DNA from: RUG100 sp034927505
Lineage (GTDB): Bacteria > Bacillota > Clostridia > Peptostreptococcales > Anaerovoracaceae
DNA: 64,000 bases
Assembly (NCBI GenBank): GCA_034927505.1
Contig: JAYFPY010000010.1
Location: forward strand, 1 to 64,000
Direction of reading: 5' to 3'
Both the position numbers and the translations under genes were made by a program. The notes under the pieces were generated by a model. The model did no database searches. It was not told where the DNA came from and was given only the letters and a program-made list of their open reading frames with translations. Positions 47,449-57,400 of the stretch are shown here, piece after piece (positions within the stretch are counted from its first letter, which is position 1; every line of letters starts with the position of its first letter).

Positions 47449-49201
47449 CTGCCGCTTCCTCCCTTCCCGCTACTTTCAATGCCTGCATCACTGCGTCTCT
47501 GTTCTCTCTTTTGTTGAAATGGAGCAGAGCCCGCTGCATCTTCTTTTCTTTAATGTCTCTTGCAGCATATACACTTTCTCCGGTCAAAGGATCGAACCCT
47601 GTGTAATACATGCATGTTGCCAGTGTACTCGGAGTTGGATAAAAATCCTGCACCTGATCGGGCACAAATCCATGTCTCTTTAAATACAATGCCATGTCCA
47701 CCGCATCGGAAAGATCGCTTCCGGGATGAGATGAAATCAAATACGGAATCAGGTACTGTTCTTTTCCGATCTTCCTGTTTATTGCAGCGTATTCCTTTGT
47801 GAACTTCTCGAACACACCGCACGCAGGCTTTCGCATCTTTGCCAGCACATGCGGCGATGTATGTTCCGGCGCTACCTTTAAAGTCCCGCTGATATGATAT
47901 TTGCACAGTTCTTCAAAAAAAGTCCTGTCTTTGTCTGCGATGAGATAATCATATCTGATGCCGGACCTTATGAAGACTTTTTTTATTCCCGGCAGTTTCC
48001 TCACTTCACGGAGCGTCTCCAGATATTCGCTGTGATCTATTATCATTTCGCTGCAGGGTTTCGGATACAGACAGTCTTTGTTCATGCATACTCCGTATTT
48101 TGTCTGTTTTTTGCATGCCGGTGATGTAAAGTCAGCTGTAGGGCCGCCTATATCATGTATATAGCCCTTGAAATCATCCATCTTTGTTATGATCTCAGCT
48201 TCTCTTACAACAGACTCCCTGCTGCGGCTCCGTACCTGCCTCCCCTGATGATATGTCAATGCACAAAAAGCGCACCCGCCAAAACATCCTCTGTTCTGCA
48301 CTATGCTGAACCGGACTTCTTTGACTGCAGGGACTCCTCCCTGCTCTTCATATGAGGGATGATATGTTCTCTCATATGGCAGATCGTAGACGTCATCCAT
48401 TTCCATCCGCTCAAGGGGCGGCTGAGGAGGATTCTGTACAACGTATACTTTTTCATCATACTGTTCCACAAGAGTTTTGGCCGTAATGCTGTCATGATTT
48501 TTGTACTGTATAGCAAAGCTTTCCGCATACTTTTTCCTGTCGCTTTTTAAACTGTCGAATCCGGGCAGCATAACTGCATCTCCCGCCGGCACATCTTTGC
48601 TCTTTACACATGTGCCCCGTATCCACCCGATATCTTTTACATCAAGTCCCGAATCCAGGGCCTCCGCGATTTCTATGACAGCCCTTTCTCCCATTCCGTA
48701 CAAGAGTATATCCGCCCTGCTGTCCAGCAATATGGACCTTCTGACTGTGTCTTCCCAATAATCATAATGGGCCAGTCTTCTCAGGCTGGCCTCCAGCCCG
48801 CCGATCATTATGGGCGCGTCATGATAAGCTTCCTTTGCACGGTTGCTGTACACTATCACTGCTCTGTCCGGTCTTTTTCCCGAGATGCCTCCGGGCGAGT
48901 ATACATCTTTTTTCCGTCTGTGTTTAAATACAGAAAAATGATTTACCATGGAGTCCACATTGCCTGAGTTTATCAAAAAACCAAGGCGCGGCCGCCCCAG
49001 TTTTTTAAAGTCGTCTGTCGACCTCCAGTCCGGCTGTGGCAGTACAGCCACTTTATAGCCGTAATGTTCCAGCACTCTTCCGATTATTGCCGTACCGAAA
49101 GAAGGATGATCTACGTAGGCGTCACCTGTTATGATGATAAAATCCGCCTGCTCCCATCCTCTTTCATTCATTTCTTTTTTACTGATCGGCAGAAAACTCA
49201 T
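47399..49201 (-). CDS. YgiQ family radical SAM protein (UPF0313)
   Basis: A 600-residue protein, the family's usual length. It carries N-R-G-C-F-G-G-C-A-F-C-A-L (CX3CX2C cluster motif), the N-terminal G-D-A-Y-V-D-H-P-S-F-G, and A-P-E-H-T-S-P-H-V-L. The enzyme's substrate is unknown, though the family is widespread in anaerobes. It overlaps the lipoprotein gene by 4 bases. Confidence 0.95.
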   Translation of the reverse strand: MSFLPISKKEMNERGWEQADFIIITGDAYVDHPSFGTAIIGRVLEHYGYKVAVLPQPDWRSTDDFKKLGRPRLGFLINSGNVDSMVNHFSVFKHRRKKDVYSPGGISGKRPDRAVIVYSNRAKEAYHDAPIMIGGLEASLRRLAHYDYWEDTVRRSILLDSRADILLYGMGERAVIEIAEALDSGLDVKDIGWIRGTCVKSKDVPAGDAVMLPGFDSLKSDRKKYAESFAIQYKNHDSITAKTLVEQYDEKVYVVQNPPQPPLERMEMDDVYDLPYERTYHPSYEEQGGVPAVKEVRFSIVQNRGCFGGCAFCALTYHQGRQVRSRSRESVVREAEIITKMDDFKGYIHDIGGPTADFTSPACKKQTKYGVCMNKDCLYPKPCSEMIIDHSEYLETLREVRKLPGIKKVFIRSGIRYDYLIADKDRTFFEELCKYHISGTLKVAPEHTSPHVLAKMRKPACGVFEKFTKEYAAINRKIGKEQYLIPYLISSHPGSDLSDAVDMALYLKRHGFVPDQVQDFYPTPSTLATCMYYTGFDPLTGESVYAARDIKEKKMQRALLHFNKRENRDAVMQALKVAGREEAADELVGKTGRNNRKGQR

Positions 49202-50223
49202 TTTTCTACTTCCGGTACCTGGAATTTTTCCAGCGTTTCAGTGTTATACGGTACTGTGAATTCTTTTTTTTCTATCTGTTTCTTTATTTTGTTCAGTCGT
49301 TCCATCAGCGCATCCGGGAGATTCCCGGCATTATCGCTGATCCCCACCTGATCGTCTTCTACCGATCCAACAATATTCTCAGCCTTGAAGTCGCCCTTGC
49401 AGGTCTTGTCGATCTCTTCCTCCACTGCGCTGCTGATTCCTTTTACCGCAGAGCAGAGAACATGTTCTGAATCCATGACTGACTGATCCACATCCGAGCC
49501 GATGGCATAAAAGCCTTTTTCGCCCGCTGCTTCTATTACGCCGCCGCCTGTATTTCCTGCAGCCTGCATTATGACATCTGCACCGCTTTTGTTCATTGCA
49601 GCGGCGATCTTCTTTCCTTTCGCAGCATCGCTGAAAGTCCCGGCATATTTTGTCAGCACCTCAATGTCCTGATCCAGCGTCTCCACGCCGGCTTTGAATC
49701 CGCACTCATAGGCGATCACAGAATCTGTTTTTTCGCCGCCAATGAATCCTACCGTTTTAGTTTTTGTAGTACTTGCCGCAGCAATACCTGCAAGGAACGC
49801 TCCCTGTTCTTCCCTGAAAGTTATACCTGCTACATTATCTCCGGATTTTTTTCCATCTACGATCAGGAAATCTGTATCCGGATAATTCTTGGCTTCTCGA
49901 TCGATAGTTTCTTTATTTCCGGATCCCATCACTACAGCCAGTTTTGCACCGTCATTTCCCGCCGACTGGAGATTGGCTTCCAGTTCATCACTGTTCTCCG
50001 TTTCCAGACATCTGATGTCTATATCGTTGTCTTCCTTGGCTTTCTCGCATCCGGACCATCCGGCATCGTTAAAGCTTTTGTCTCCCATAGTTCCCGTGTT
50101 GGTTACCAGCACTACAAGAGGTTTCTGATTTGTTATCTTGTTCTGTCCGTTTTGTCCGTTCCCGCAGGCAGCTAACGATAATATCATTACAGCTATAGTC
50201 ACGCATACTATTATTTTTCTCAT
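49198..50223 (-). CDS. BMP/PnrA-like nucleoside-binding lipoprotein
   Basis: A 341-residue protein. The signal peptide ends with the lipobox L-A-A-C near residue 20. The mature part has G-D-K-S-F-N-D-A-G-W, D-T-D-F-L-I-V-D-G and D-V-I-M-Q-A-A-G-N-T-G-G-G, as in BMP-type solute-binding proteins for purine nucleosides. No ABC permease or ATPase genes are in the window. It forms a tight run with nitrilase and ygiQ. Confidence 0.92.
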   Translation of the reverse strand: MRKIIVCVTIAVMILSLAACGNGQNGQNKITNQKPLVVLVTNTGTMGDKSFNDAGWSGCEKAKEDNDIDIRCLETENSDELEANLQSAGNDGAKLAVVMGSGNKETIDREAKNYPDTDFLIVDGKKSGDNVAGITFREEQGAFLAGIAAASTTKTKTVGFIGGEKTDSVIAYECGFKAGVETLDQDIEVLTKYAGTFSDAAKGKKIAAAMNKSGADVIMQAAGNTGGGVIEAAGEKGFYAIGSDVDQSVMDSEHVLCSAVKGISSAVEEEIDKTCKGDFKAENIVGSVEDDQVGISDNAGNLPDALMERLNKIKKQIEKKEFTVPYNTETLEKFQVPEVEK

Positions 50224-50237
50224 TTTTTTCTCTCTCC

Positions 50238-51044
50238 TCAGTATAATTCCTCTCGTCTGTGTTTCAGTAAAGGCAGTTGATCTCTCACCGAATCAACACG
50301 ATCTGTATCTATTTCCCCATATACTATATCTTCTTTTTCTTCTGTGGAGCTTATAACTGTCCCCCATGGATCGACTATCATCGAATGTCCATAAGCCACA
50401 TAAGGACCGTCCTCGCTCCTTGCCGGACCGTTGGCCGCAAAGTACACCTGATTGTCCAGAGCTCTCGCTTTCATGGACATCTCCCAGTGTACCGGCCCTG
50501 TGGTCATATTAAAAGCCGCCGGCAGGATCACCAGTTTCGCTCCTTCAAGAGCCATCTTCCTGGTAAGCTCCGGAAACCTGACGTCATAGCATATGGCCAC
50601 TCCGACTCTGCAGTATTCCGTATCAACAACAGTCGCAGTGTCTCCGGCTGTAAGCGTATCCGATTCCATGAATCTGATACCGCCCTTCACATCGATATCA
50701 AACAGATGGGCCTTTCTATGCCGACCTATCATTTTCCCTTTTCTGTCAAAAATAAAACTTGTATTGTAGACATTGCCATCATCCAGTTCAGGTATGCTCC
50801 CGCCTACCAGATATATATCGTTTTCTTTTGCCAGCCTTGATAAAAAAGCGACCGTTTCCCCGTCTGCAGTCTCTGCATATGGCCTGAAATATTCATTGGC
50901 GTAAGGGCAGTTCCACATTTCCGGGAGAGAAACTATCTTCGCCCCGTTGTCTGCCGCCTGCACTACAAAACTCTCTGCTCTGTTCATGCTTTCGCTCTTG
51001 TCAAAAGATCCTGCCATCTGGCAAAGTGCGATCTTGAATTTCAT
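50238..51044 (-). CDS. Carbon-nitrogen hydrolase (omega-amidase/nitrilase family)
   Basis: A 268-residue protein with the catalytic triad: Glu in S-L-P-E-M-W-N, Lys in R-K-A-H-L-F-D, Cys in A-I-C-Y-D-V-R-F-P-E. This pattern is typical of NIT2/omega-amidase-like enzymes acting on deaminated Gln or Asn. The exact substrate cannot be fixed. The NUDIX gene overlaps by 4 bases. Confidence 0.92.
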   Translation of the reverse strand: MKFKIALCQMAGSFDKSESMNRAESFVVQAADNGAKIVSLPEMWNCPYANEYFRPYAETADGETVAFLSRLAKENDIYLVGGSIPELDDGNVYNTSFIFDRKGKMIGRHRKAHLFDIDVKGGIRFMESDTLTAGDTATVVDTEYCRVGVAICYDVRFPELTRKMALEGAKLVILPAAFNMTTGPVHWEMSMKARALDNQVYFAANGPARSEDGPYVAYGHSMIVDPWGTVISSTEEKEDIVYGEIDTDRVDSVRDQLPLLKHRREELY

Positions 51045-51673
51045 TTCTTTTCCCCTTTCAGTATTTTAATAAAATCATGAGTTATCCTGCCTGTAAGCCC
51101 CCAGATCTTATGCCCTTTCCATGTGTATATCGGCACTTCATATCTGATGTCCATCCAGTTATATCCTTCGAGGAATGCTGTTTTCTCATTTGACAGCCCC
51201 TCGTTTTCCTCAGGTTTGAAATCCTTATGGCTGATTTCCGGTTCATTTTCCAGTAAAAATTTCAGAGGGACCGTAAATGTATCTTCCACCTCTGCCGATG
51301 CAGGGGCCATTTTCGAAATGTCCACACTGCCCAGATAGCAGCTGATAAGCTCATTCCGGACTCCATACAAAGTATCCGCCCGGCTGATGATCTGTATATC
51401 ATCCCTGCCCAGACCCAGTTCTTCCATTGTCTCTCTTACGGCGCACATCCGTGAATTTTCTCCGGGCTCCTGCCGGCCTCCCGGAAAGCACACCTCGCCG
51501 GGCTGTCTGTCCAAATGTCCGGCTCTTTTCTCATAGAGTATCACCAGCTCTCCGTCACACTCTGCCAGCGGTATTAGTACAGAATACCTTTTAAAGCTTC
51601 CCACGGCCCCGGGTCTGCGGTTTTCGAATATTTCTCTGATCTTATCAAGATTCGATTTTCCCATATGATTCAC
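51041..51673 (-). CDS. NUDIX hydrolase, CoA pyrophosphatase-like
   Basis: A 210-residue protein. The Nudix box is G-R-Q-E-P-G-E-N-S, then R-E-T-M-E-E-L-G-L. The UPF0035-type word P-G-G... with L-I-P-L-A-E-C-D before it suggests the NudL/CoA pyrophosphatase group. It hydrolyses nucleoside-diphosphate-linked compounds. It is part of the same minus-strand run. Confidence 0.85.
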   Translation of the reverse strand: MNHMGKSNLDKIREIFENRRPGAVGSFKRYSVLIPLAECDGELVILYEKRAGHLDRQPGEVCFPGGRQEPGENSRMCAVRETMEELGLGRDDIQIISRADTLYGVRNELISCYLGSVDISKMAPASAEVEDTFTVPLKFLLENEPEISHKDFKPEENEGLSNEKTAFLEGYNWMDIRYEVPIYTWKGHKIWGLTGRITHDFIKILKGEKK

Positions 51674-52544
51674 TTGCCTTTTTATTCTCTCTGAGATTGA
51701 TAAACGATCCTATGAGTATCAATATTATACCTGCGATAGTATTCCACATCAAATTCTCATGCAGTATTACTACTGCTATTACCGGAGCTATAGCCGGCTT
51801 TATAAAAAATGCTATGGATCCCGTGCCGGCATCCGATTTCTTTATTGCCTGGAAATATGACCAGTAGCCCATTCCCGTAACGAATATCCCAATGTAGAGA
51901 ACAAGCCATATATTGTCAACTATTCCTGCTGTTACCGGCCTGCCCATCCCTATTATTATAACCAGCAGCACTGCGGATCCCAGAAGAAAACTGATGCTGG
52001 TCTGTGCCATTACTCCCAGTTTTATGACGCTCTTTTTACCCATTACGGTGTATATGCTGAATGTTACTGCCGCGATCAGCATGAGGATTATTCCCGGCAG
52101 TGTATTTCCGCTCTGCAGATTCCATGGTCTTATCATGAACACAATACCTGCGATCCCTATTATGAATGACAGCACCTTTGTTCTGTTCATGCTTTCTCCC
52201 GCAAAGAAATGTGCTATCACCATTGTGAACAGCGGATTTACACATATCAGCACAGAAGCAGTAGAAGCGTTGCATCTCACAACTCCAAGCTGAAAGCAGA
52301 GCATGCTGATCGGGATACCCATTATTCCCACCAGCAGCAGCCAGCCTATATCTTTACCTGTTACTTTTATATTCTTGCTTTTGATCTCGCCCAGTCCAAA
52401 GGGCAGCAGTAAAAGTCCTCCTATCGCAAATCGCAGAAAGGTCAGCTGAAAGGAATCCATTCCTCCTCCGGCCACCTTCAATGCAACCTCCATCGTACCA
52501 AACAGAAAAGCTGTAAGGCACACATAACCGTATACTTGTTTCAT
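51645..52544 (-). CDS. EamA/DMT-family membrane transporter
   Basis: A 299-residue protein with about ten membrane helices in two EamA repeats. G-T-M-E-V-A-L-K-V starts the first, and V-M-G-K-K-S-V-I the second. I chose ATG 52,544 because GGAGAC lies just upstream. The substrate is not predictable; DMT proteins export amino acids or metabolites. It overlaps the NUDIX gene by 29 bases. Confidence 0.9.
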   Translation of the reverse strand: MKQVYGYVCLTAFLFGTMEVALKVAGGGMDSFQLTFLRFAIGGLLLLPFGLGEIKSKNIKVTGKDIGWLLLVGIMGIPISMLCFQLGVVRCNASTASVLICVNPLFTMVIAHFFAGESMNRTKVLSFIIGIAGIVFMIRPWNLQSGNTLPGIILMLIAAVTFSIYTVMGKKSVIKLGVMAQTSISFLLGSAVLLVIIIGMGRPVTAGIVDNIWLVLYIGIFVTGMGYWSYFQAIKKSDAGTGSIAFFIKPAIAPVIAVVILHENLMWNTIAGIILILIGSFINLRENKKASESYGKIES

Positions 52545-52556
52545 TTTGTCTCCATA

Positions 52557-52590
52557 AAAGAAAAATGAGCAGTGCACAGCACTGCTCTAA
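52557..52590 (-). terminator. Terminator after the P-loop gene
   Basis: A perfect 9-bp stem GAGCAGTGC (52,567-52,575) with its complement (52,579-52,587) and a 3-nt loop, then a T-rich run on the minus strand. It lies between the P-loop gene and the transporter, so it ends or attenuates the former's transcript. Confidence 0.85.
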
Positions 52591-52605
52591 AATTCTATCT
52601 GTCTA

Positions 52606-53028
52606 TTAATTCAAAATCTCGCAGCCTGTAAAATCAACGCCTATCATTTCTTCTTTTTCGGCACTCAGGGATACTACGAAATCCAGTTCAAACATCTCTG
52701 AAATCTTCTTCAATCTGTCTATGAATTCCGGCAGATTTCCCAGTGATACATCTGCATGTTTCAGGATCCCATCGATATAAAGTTCATCTATATCGTGATT
52801 GGAACTGATAATCCCGTAAAGGAACCCGATGTATTCATCACTGTTGGTAATATGCGGAAAATCTTCCATGCATACTACGCGGATATCGTGATTCAGCTCG
52901 GTGTTCAATCTGTGATTTTTGTTTATGAATATCACACTTCCACTGTTGTTCTCTGCCGCCGCATTGGCCAGCTCGATCATCTGCTTTGTCTTTCCACTGC
53001 CTTTGTGGCCCACTAAAAGTTTCACCAT
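52606..53028 (-). CDS. Small P-loop ATPase-like protein
   Basis: A 140-residue protein. Walker A is G-H-K-G-S-G-K-T (residues 7-14), and D-E-L-Y-I-D-G-I is a plausible Walker B. The family is of the twitching-motility PilT-like type annotated in Clostridia. It has a strong own promoter. Function unknown. Confidence 0.7.
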   Translation of the reverse strand: MVKLLVGHKGSGKTKQMIELANAAAENNSGSVIFINKNHRLNTELNHDIRVVCMEDFPHITNSDEYIGFLYGIISSNHDIDELYIDGILKHADVSLGNLPEFIDRLKKISEMFELDFVVSLSAEKEEMIGVDFTGCEILN

Positions 53029-53065
53029 GGCATTATCCTCCTTAAAACTTGTCCGCTTTTGCTTA

Positions 53066-53094
53066 ATTATACACTATACCGCCAAAGTCGGCAA
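53066..53094 (-). promoter_or_regulatory. Sigma-70 promoter of the P-loop gene
   Basis: Minus strand TTGCCG (53,089-53,094), 17 bases, TATAAT (53,066-53,071), followed by AAGGAGG and the ATG at 53,028. Confidence 0.85.
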
Positions 53095-53098
53095 CACA

Positions 53099-54136
53099 TT
53101 ATATTGTATTTCTACCATTTTTTCTTAGTCTCAACTGCCCACAGGCCGCATCTATATCCGAGCCCAGTTCACGACGTACCGTGGCCTGTATTCCGCGGCT
53201 TTGAAGAAAAGCTTCGATATCAGCCGCTGCGGTCCGGCTGGTTTTATGCATGCCCGCCTCCTCCACAGCATTTAGTGGTATCAGGTTCACATGGCAGTTC
53301 ATGCCTTTCAGCATGGCGGCAAGTCTTTTTATCTGCTCGGCGCTGTCATTCTTCCCGGCGATCAGTACGTACTCGAATGTGATCCTTCTTCCTGTTTTCT
53401 CAATGTGTTCTCTGCATGCCTTCATCAGCATTTTAAGATCGTATTTTCTGTTGATCGGCATTATTTCATTTCTCAGACCATCATCCGGTGCATGAAGAGA
53501 TATTGCCAGATTCACCTGAGGAAAATCATTGCCTATCTTTTCTATTCCCGGCACTATCCCGCATGTTGACACCGTAATATTGCGCATGCCTATGTCCAGT
53601 CCCCTGCGGTCGTGTATTATTTCCAGGAACCGGCTCAGTTCCTCATAGTTTTCAAGAGGTTCTCCGCTTCCCATGACTACAACATGACCGATCTTCTCTC
53701 CGGTGTATCGCTCGACACATATTATCTGATCCGCCATTTCTCCGGCAGTCAGATCCCGCGCCAGACCATTGACCGTACTGGCGCAGAACGAACAGCCCAT
53801 GCGGCATCCTGCCTGAGATGATACACATACAGAATTGCCGTACTTGTATTTCATGAATACGGTTTCTATATGATCCCCGTCATTCAGTTCAAAGAGGAAT
53901 TTTTTTGTTTCGTCTGTCTCAGATTCCCTGACAGTATCGGTTTTCAGATCTCCCACCACAGAATCTTCCTTCAGCTTTTCTCGCAAAGCCTTTGAAAGAT
54001 CTGTCATTTCATCAAAATCAATGACTCCTCGTGACATCCATTTGAATACCTGACCGGCCCGAAAAGACTTTTCACCGGCTTCCTCGAACCAACCGGTCAG
54101 TTCTTTCATTGTCATGTCTTTCAGATCAGTCTTCAC
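53099..54136 (-). CDS. rlmN: 23S rRNA (A2503-C2)-methyltransferase
   Basis: A 345-residue radical SAM protein. The cluster motif is C-R-M-G-C-S-F-C-A-S, and G-S-G-E-P-L-E-N-Y matches RlmN. The two conserved catalytic Cys are C-G-Q near the C-terminus and the one in the cluster region. It methylates A2503 in 23S rRNA and A37 in tRNAs. It overlaps the downstream neighbour by 11 bases. Confidence 0.97.
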   Translation of the reverse strand: MKTDLKDMTMKELTGWFEEAGEKSFRAGQVFKWMSRGVIDFDEMTDLSKALREKLKEDSVVGDLKTDTVRESETDETKKFLFELNDGDHIETVFMKYKYGNSVCVSSQAGCRMGCSFCASTVNGLARDLTAGEMADQIICVERYTGEKIGHVVVMGSGEPLENYEELSRFLEIIHDRRGLDIGMRNITVSTCGIVPGIEKIGNDFPQVNLAISLHAPDDGLRNEIMPINRKYDLKMLMKACREHIEKTGRRITFEYVLIAGKNDSAEQIKRLAAMLKGMNCHVNLIPLNAVEEAGMHKTSRTAAADIEAFLQSRGIQATVRRELGSDIDAACGQLRLRKNGRNTI

Positions 54137-54467
54137 TCGGCGTCGCCTCCAGTATATATCTTCCCATGGTCATGCCCGGCTCGGTGCCTTCCAGTATTCC
54201 CGGATAGTACTCTCTGACATATTCCTTTACAACTCTTTCCGGCACTCTTTTATTTACGCCGCAGTCGTCTTCCTCGTCTCCCCATGCCTTTCCCAGTTTA
54301 AGGTTATAAGCTTTCAGGATCAGTATGACATACTCAAGGTCGATCCCCTGCCTTATTGCTATTGCATCCGGTTCTCTTCCCAGACTGCTGAACGAATCTA
54401 CGATATGAGCATGCTCTTCGACATTTATCGCCAGCAGTCTGTTTCTCTCCGCCGCTGTAACTGTCAT
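54126..54467 (-). CDS. Small protein between ileS and rlmN, unknown
   Basis: A 113-residue helical protein, M-T-V-T-A-A-E-R-N-R-L-L and E-P-D-A-I-A-I-R-Q-G-I at the N-terminus. The middle has an acidic D-E-E-D-D-C. It is coupled to ileS and rlmN by short overlaps, so it belongs to that operon. No family recognised. Confidence 0.6.
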   Translation of the reverse strand: MTVTAAERNRLLAINVEEHAHIVDSFSSLGREPDAIAIRQGIDLEYVILILKAYNLKLGKAWGDEEDDCGVNKRVPERVVKEYVREYYPGILEGTEPGMTMGRYILEATPSED

Positions 54468-57400
54468 ATACGTTCCACTCCTATTCCTGTCCGATGGCCG
54501 TTAAGCTTGAATTCCTCAAGTCCGGCACCGCCGTTTTCAAGATCTGCGGCCAAAGTTTCCTTCATGATATAGTCTTTGTGTTTTTCTACTGCCGCAGCTA
54601 CATCTTCATCCGCATCCAGGAATATCTTTATGTTGTCCATCATCTCGTAGTCGTTCTGTTTTCTCAGCTGCTGCACTTTTGAAATCACTTCCCTCGCAAG
54701 GCCTTCATCTATCAGATCCCGGTCCAGATCTGTGTCCAGGATGGTGAATATATTGTTTTCCATTGCTACAGCAAAACCTTTCTTTGCTTTTATCTTTACG
54801 TCAGCCATATCCGGGGTGACTTCTATCTTCTCGCCGTCGACATCCACTGCCGCTTTCCCTTCCTTTTCCAGCTCAGTTACGAAACTGCCCGGATCAAGTT
54901 TGGCAAGGGCCCCGCCGAAAGCTTTTATTTTTCCGCCCAGTACCGGCCCTGCGACTTTGAAATTCGGCTTCAGAGCGTAATCCATATACTCTGACAGATC
55001 TTTAGCAAATACCACTTCTTTTATATTCAGTTCTTCTTTGATCAGCGGCGTAAGATCTCCTATCAGAGATTCGTATTTACCGTCTATGAGCACTTCAGAC
55101 AGAGGCTGTCTTACTTTTATCTTCTCCTTCTCTCTTGCACCTCTTCCCAGTGCAACCAGATTCCTGACAAGATCCATTCTTTTCTCGGTCTTCTCGTCTA
55201 TGAGAGCACCATCGCTCTTTGGGAAATATGAAATATGAACAGATTCCTCGCCTGTCAGATTTGTGTATATCTCATCTGCAATGAAAGGAGCAAAAGGCGC
55301 CATCAGACCGGCGATCCCTGTCAGTACTTCGTATGTGGTCTTGTATACGCTCTTTTTATCTTCAGTCAGTTCTTCACCCCAGAATCGTCTTCTTGCTCTT
55401 CGGATATACCAGTTGGACAGATCCTCTATGACAAAATACTGGATCTTTCTTACGGCTTTCATGTGATCATATCTATCCATCTCTTCCGTCACTTCTTTGA
55501 CCAGTCTGTTGTATTTGCTGATTATCCATCTGTCCAGTTCAGGCCTTTCTCCGACAGTAAGCGCCGCCGGGTCTATCTTGTCCTGGTTGGAATAAAGTAC
55601 AAAGAAATTATATACATTTTTAAGTGTTCCGAAGAATTTGCTTACTACTTCCTTCAGTCCCTCTTCATCGAACTTCGTCGGCGACCAGGCCGGTGAAACA
55701 TGTAGCAGATACCATCTTGTGGCATCGGCGCCGTATTTATCGAACAGAGTGAACGGATCCACAGTATTCCCTACGTGCTTGCTCATCTTCTTTCCTTCTT
55801 TATCCAGAATAAGGTCATTTACAAGTACATTTTTATACGGTGCCTTGCCCTTGAGGAAAGTTGATATGGCCATCAGCGAATAGAACCATCCTCTTGTCTG
55901 GTCTATTCCTTCACATATGAAATCTGCAGGGAACATTTCTTTATCAAAATCCTCCTTGTTTTCAAACGGGTAATGCTGCTGTGCAAACGGCATCGCACCG
56001 CTGTCGAACCAGCAATCCATTACTTCCGGGATTCTCGTCATAGGTTTGCCGCATTCCGGACAGGTAAGGTGTACATCATCCACATACGGCCTGTGGAGTT
56101 CTATGCTTTCATCAATACTTTCCTGTGCCTTTTCCACCAGTTCCGCTCTGCTGCCTATGCATTCAAGATGTCCGCATTCGCATCTCCAGATCGGGATCGG
56201 CGTACCCCAGTATCTGTTTCTTGAAATAGCCCAGTCCTTGACTTCTGCCAGCCAGTTTCCGAATCTTTTTTCACCCACATAGTCAGGAAACCAGTTTACC
56301 GTACTGTTGTTCTTGACAAGCTGATCTTTCAGCTTGCTCATTTCTATATACCAACTTGGCTTTGCATAATATACCAGCGGCGTTCCGCACCTCCAGCAGT
56401 GGGGATAATTATGCATCATCTTTTCCTTTGAAAAGATTTTGTCTTCATTGCCCAGCCATTTGATTATCTCCACATCCAGTCCGTCTTCCATCACAAAGCG
56501 GCCTTTCCATGGAGTATCTGTGTACTTGCCCTGTTCGTCCACAGGATTTACTACGGGGAGATCATATCTTCTTCCTGTCTGATAGTCATCTTCACCAAAA
56601 GCCGGAGCCGTATGAACGATCCCCGTACCGTCTTCTGTGGTAACATAATCTGCACATGTTACGAAAAAACCTTTTTTCTTCGGCGTTATGAACGGCATCA
56701 ACTGCTCATACTCGATGTACTCCAGATCTTTGCCCTTCATCTCTTCTATTATATCGTAATTTCCTGTTCCCAGGACCTTGTCGGCCAAAACCTTTGCTGT
56801 ATAGAAGATCTTTCCTTCTTCATCGCCGGAAGTCATCCTGACTTTTACATAATCAACATCCGGCCCGACAGTAAGCGATACGTTGGAAGCCAGCGTCCAC
56901 GGAGTAGTCGTCCATGCCAGGAAATACTCATCCGCATCTTTTCTCTTGAACTTTGCAGTAAGAGTCAGGGCCTTGACCTCTTTATATCCCTGCGCAACTT
57001 CGTGAGAAGCCAGTCCGGTCCCGCACCTTGGACAGTACGGCAGTATTTTATGTCCTTCATATATCATATCCTTGTCGAAGAACTCTTTCAGGATCCACCA
57101 TCCGGTCTCAATATAGTTGTTGTCAAGAGTAATATAAGGATCATCAAGATCGATCAGGTAACCCATCCTCTTTGTCATATTTCTCCACATACTTTCATAC
57201 GTGAACACTGATTCTTTACATTTTTCGTTAAAATCCTTGATGCCGTACTTTTCAATGTCCTGTTTGCCGCTCATTCCCAGCTGCTTTTCAACTTCTATCT
57301 CCACCGGCAGACCGTGAGTATCCCATCCGGCCTTTCTCTTTACTGCGTATCCCTGCATGGTCTTGTATCGACATACAGAATCCTTCAGCGTTCTTGCTAT

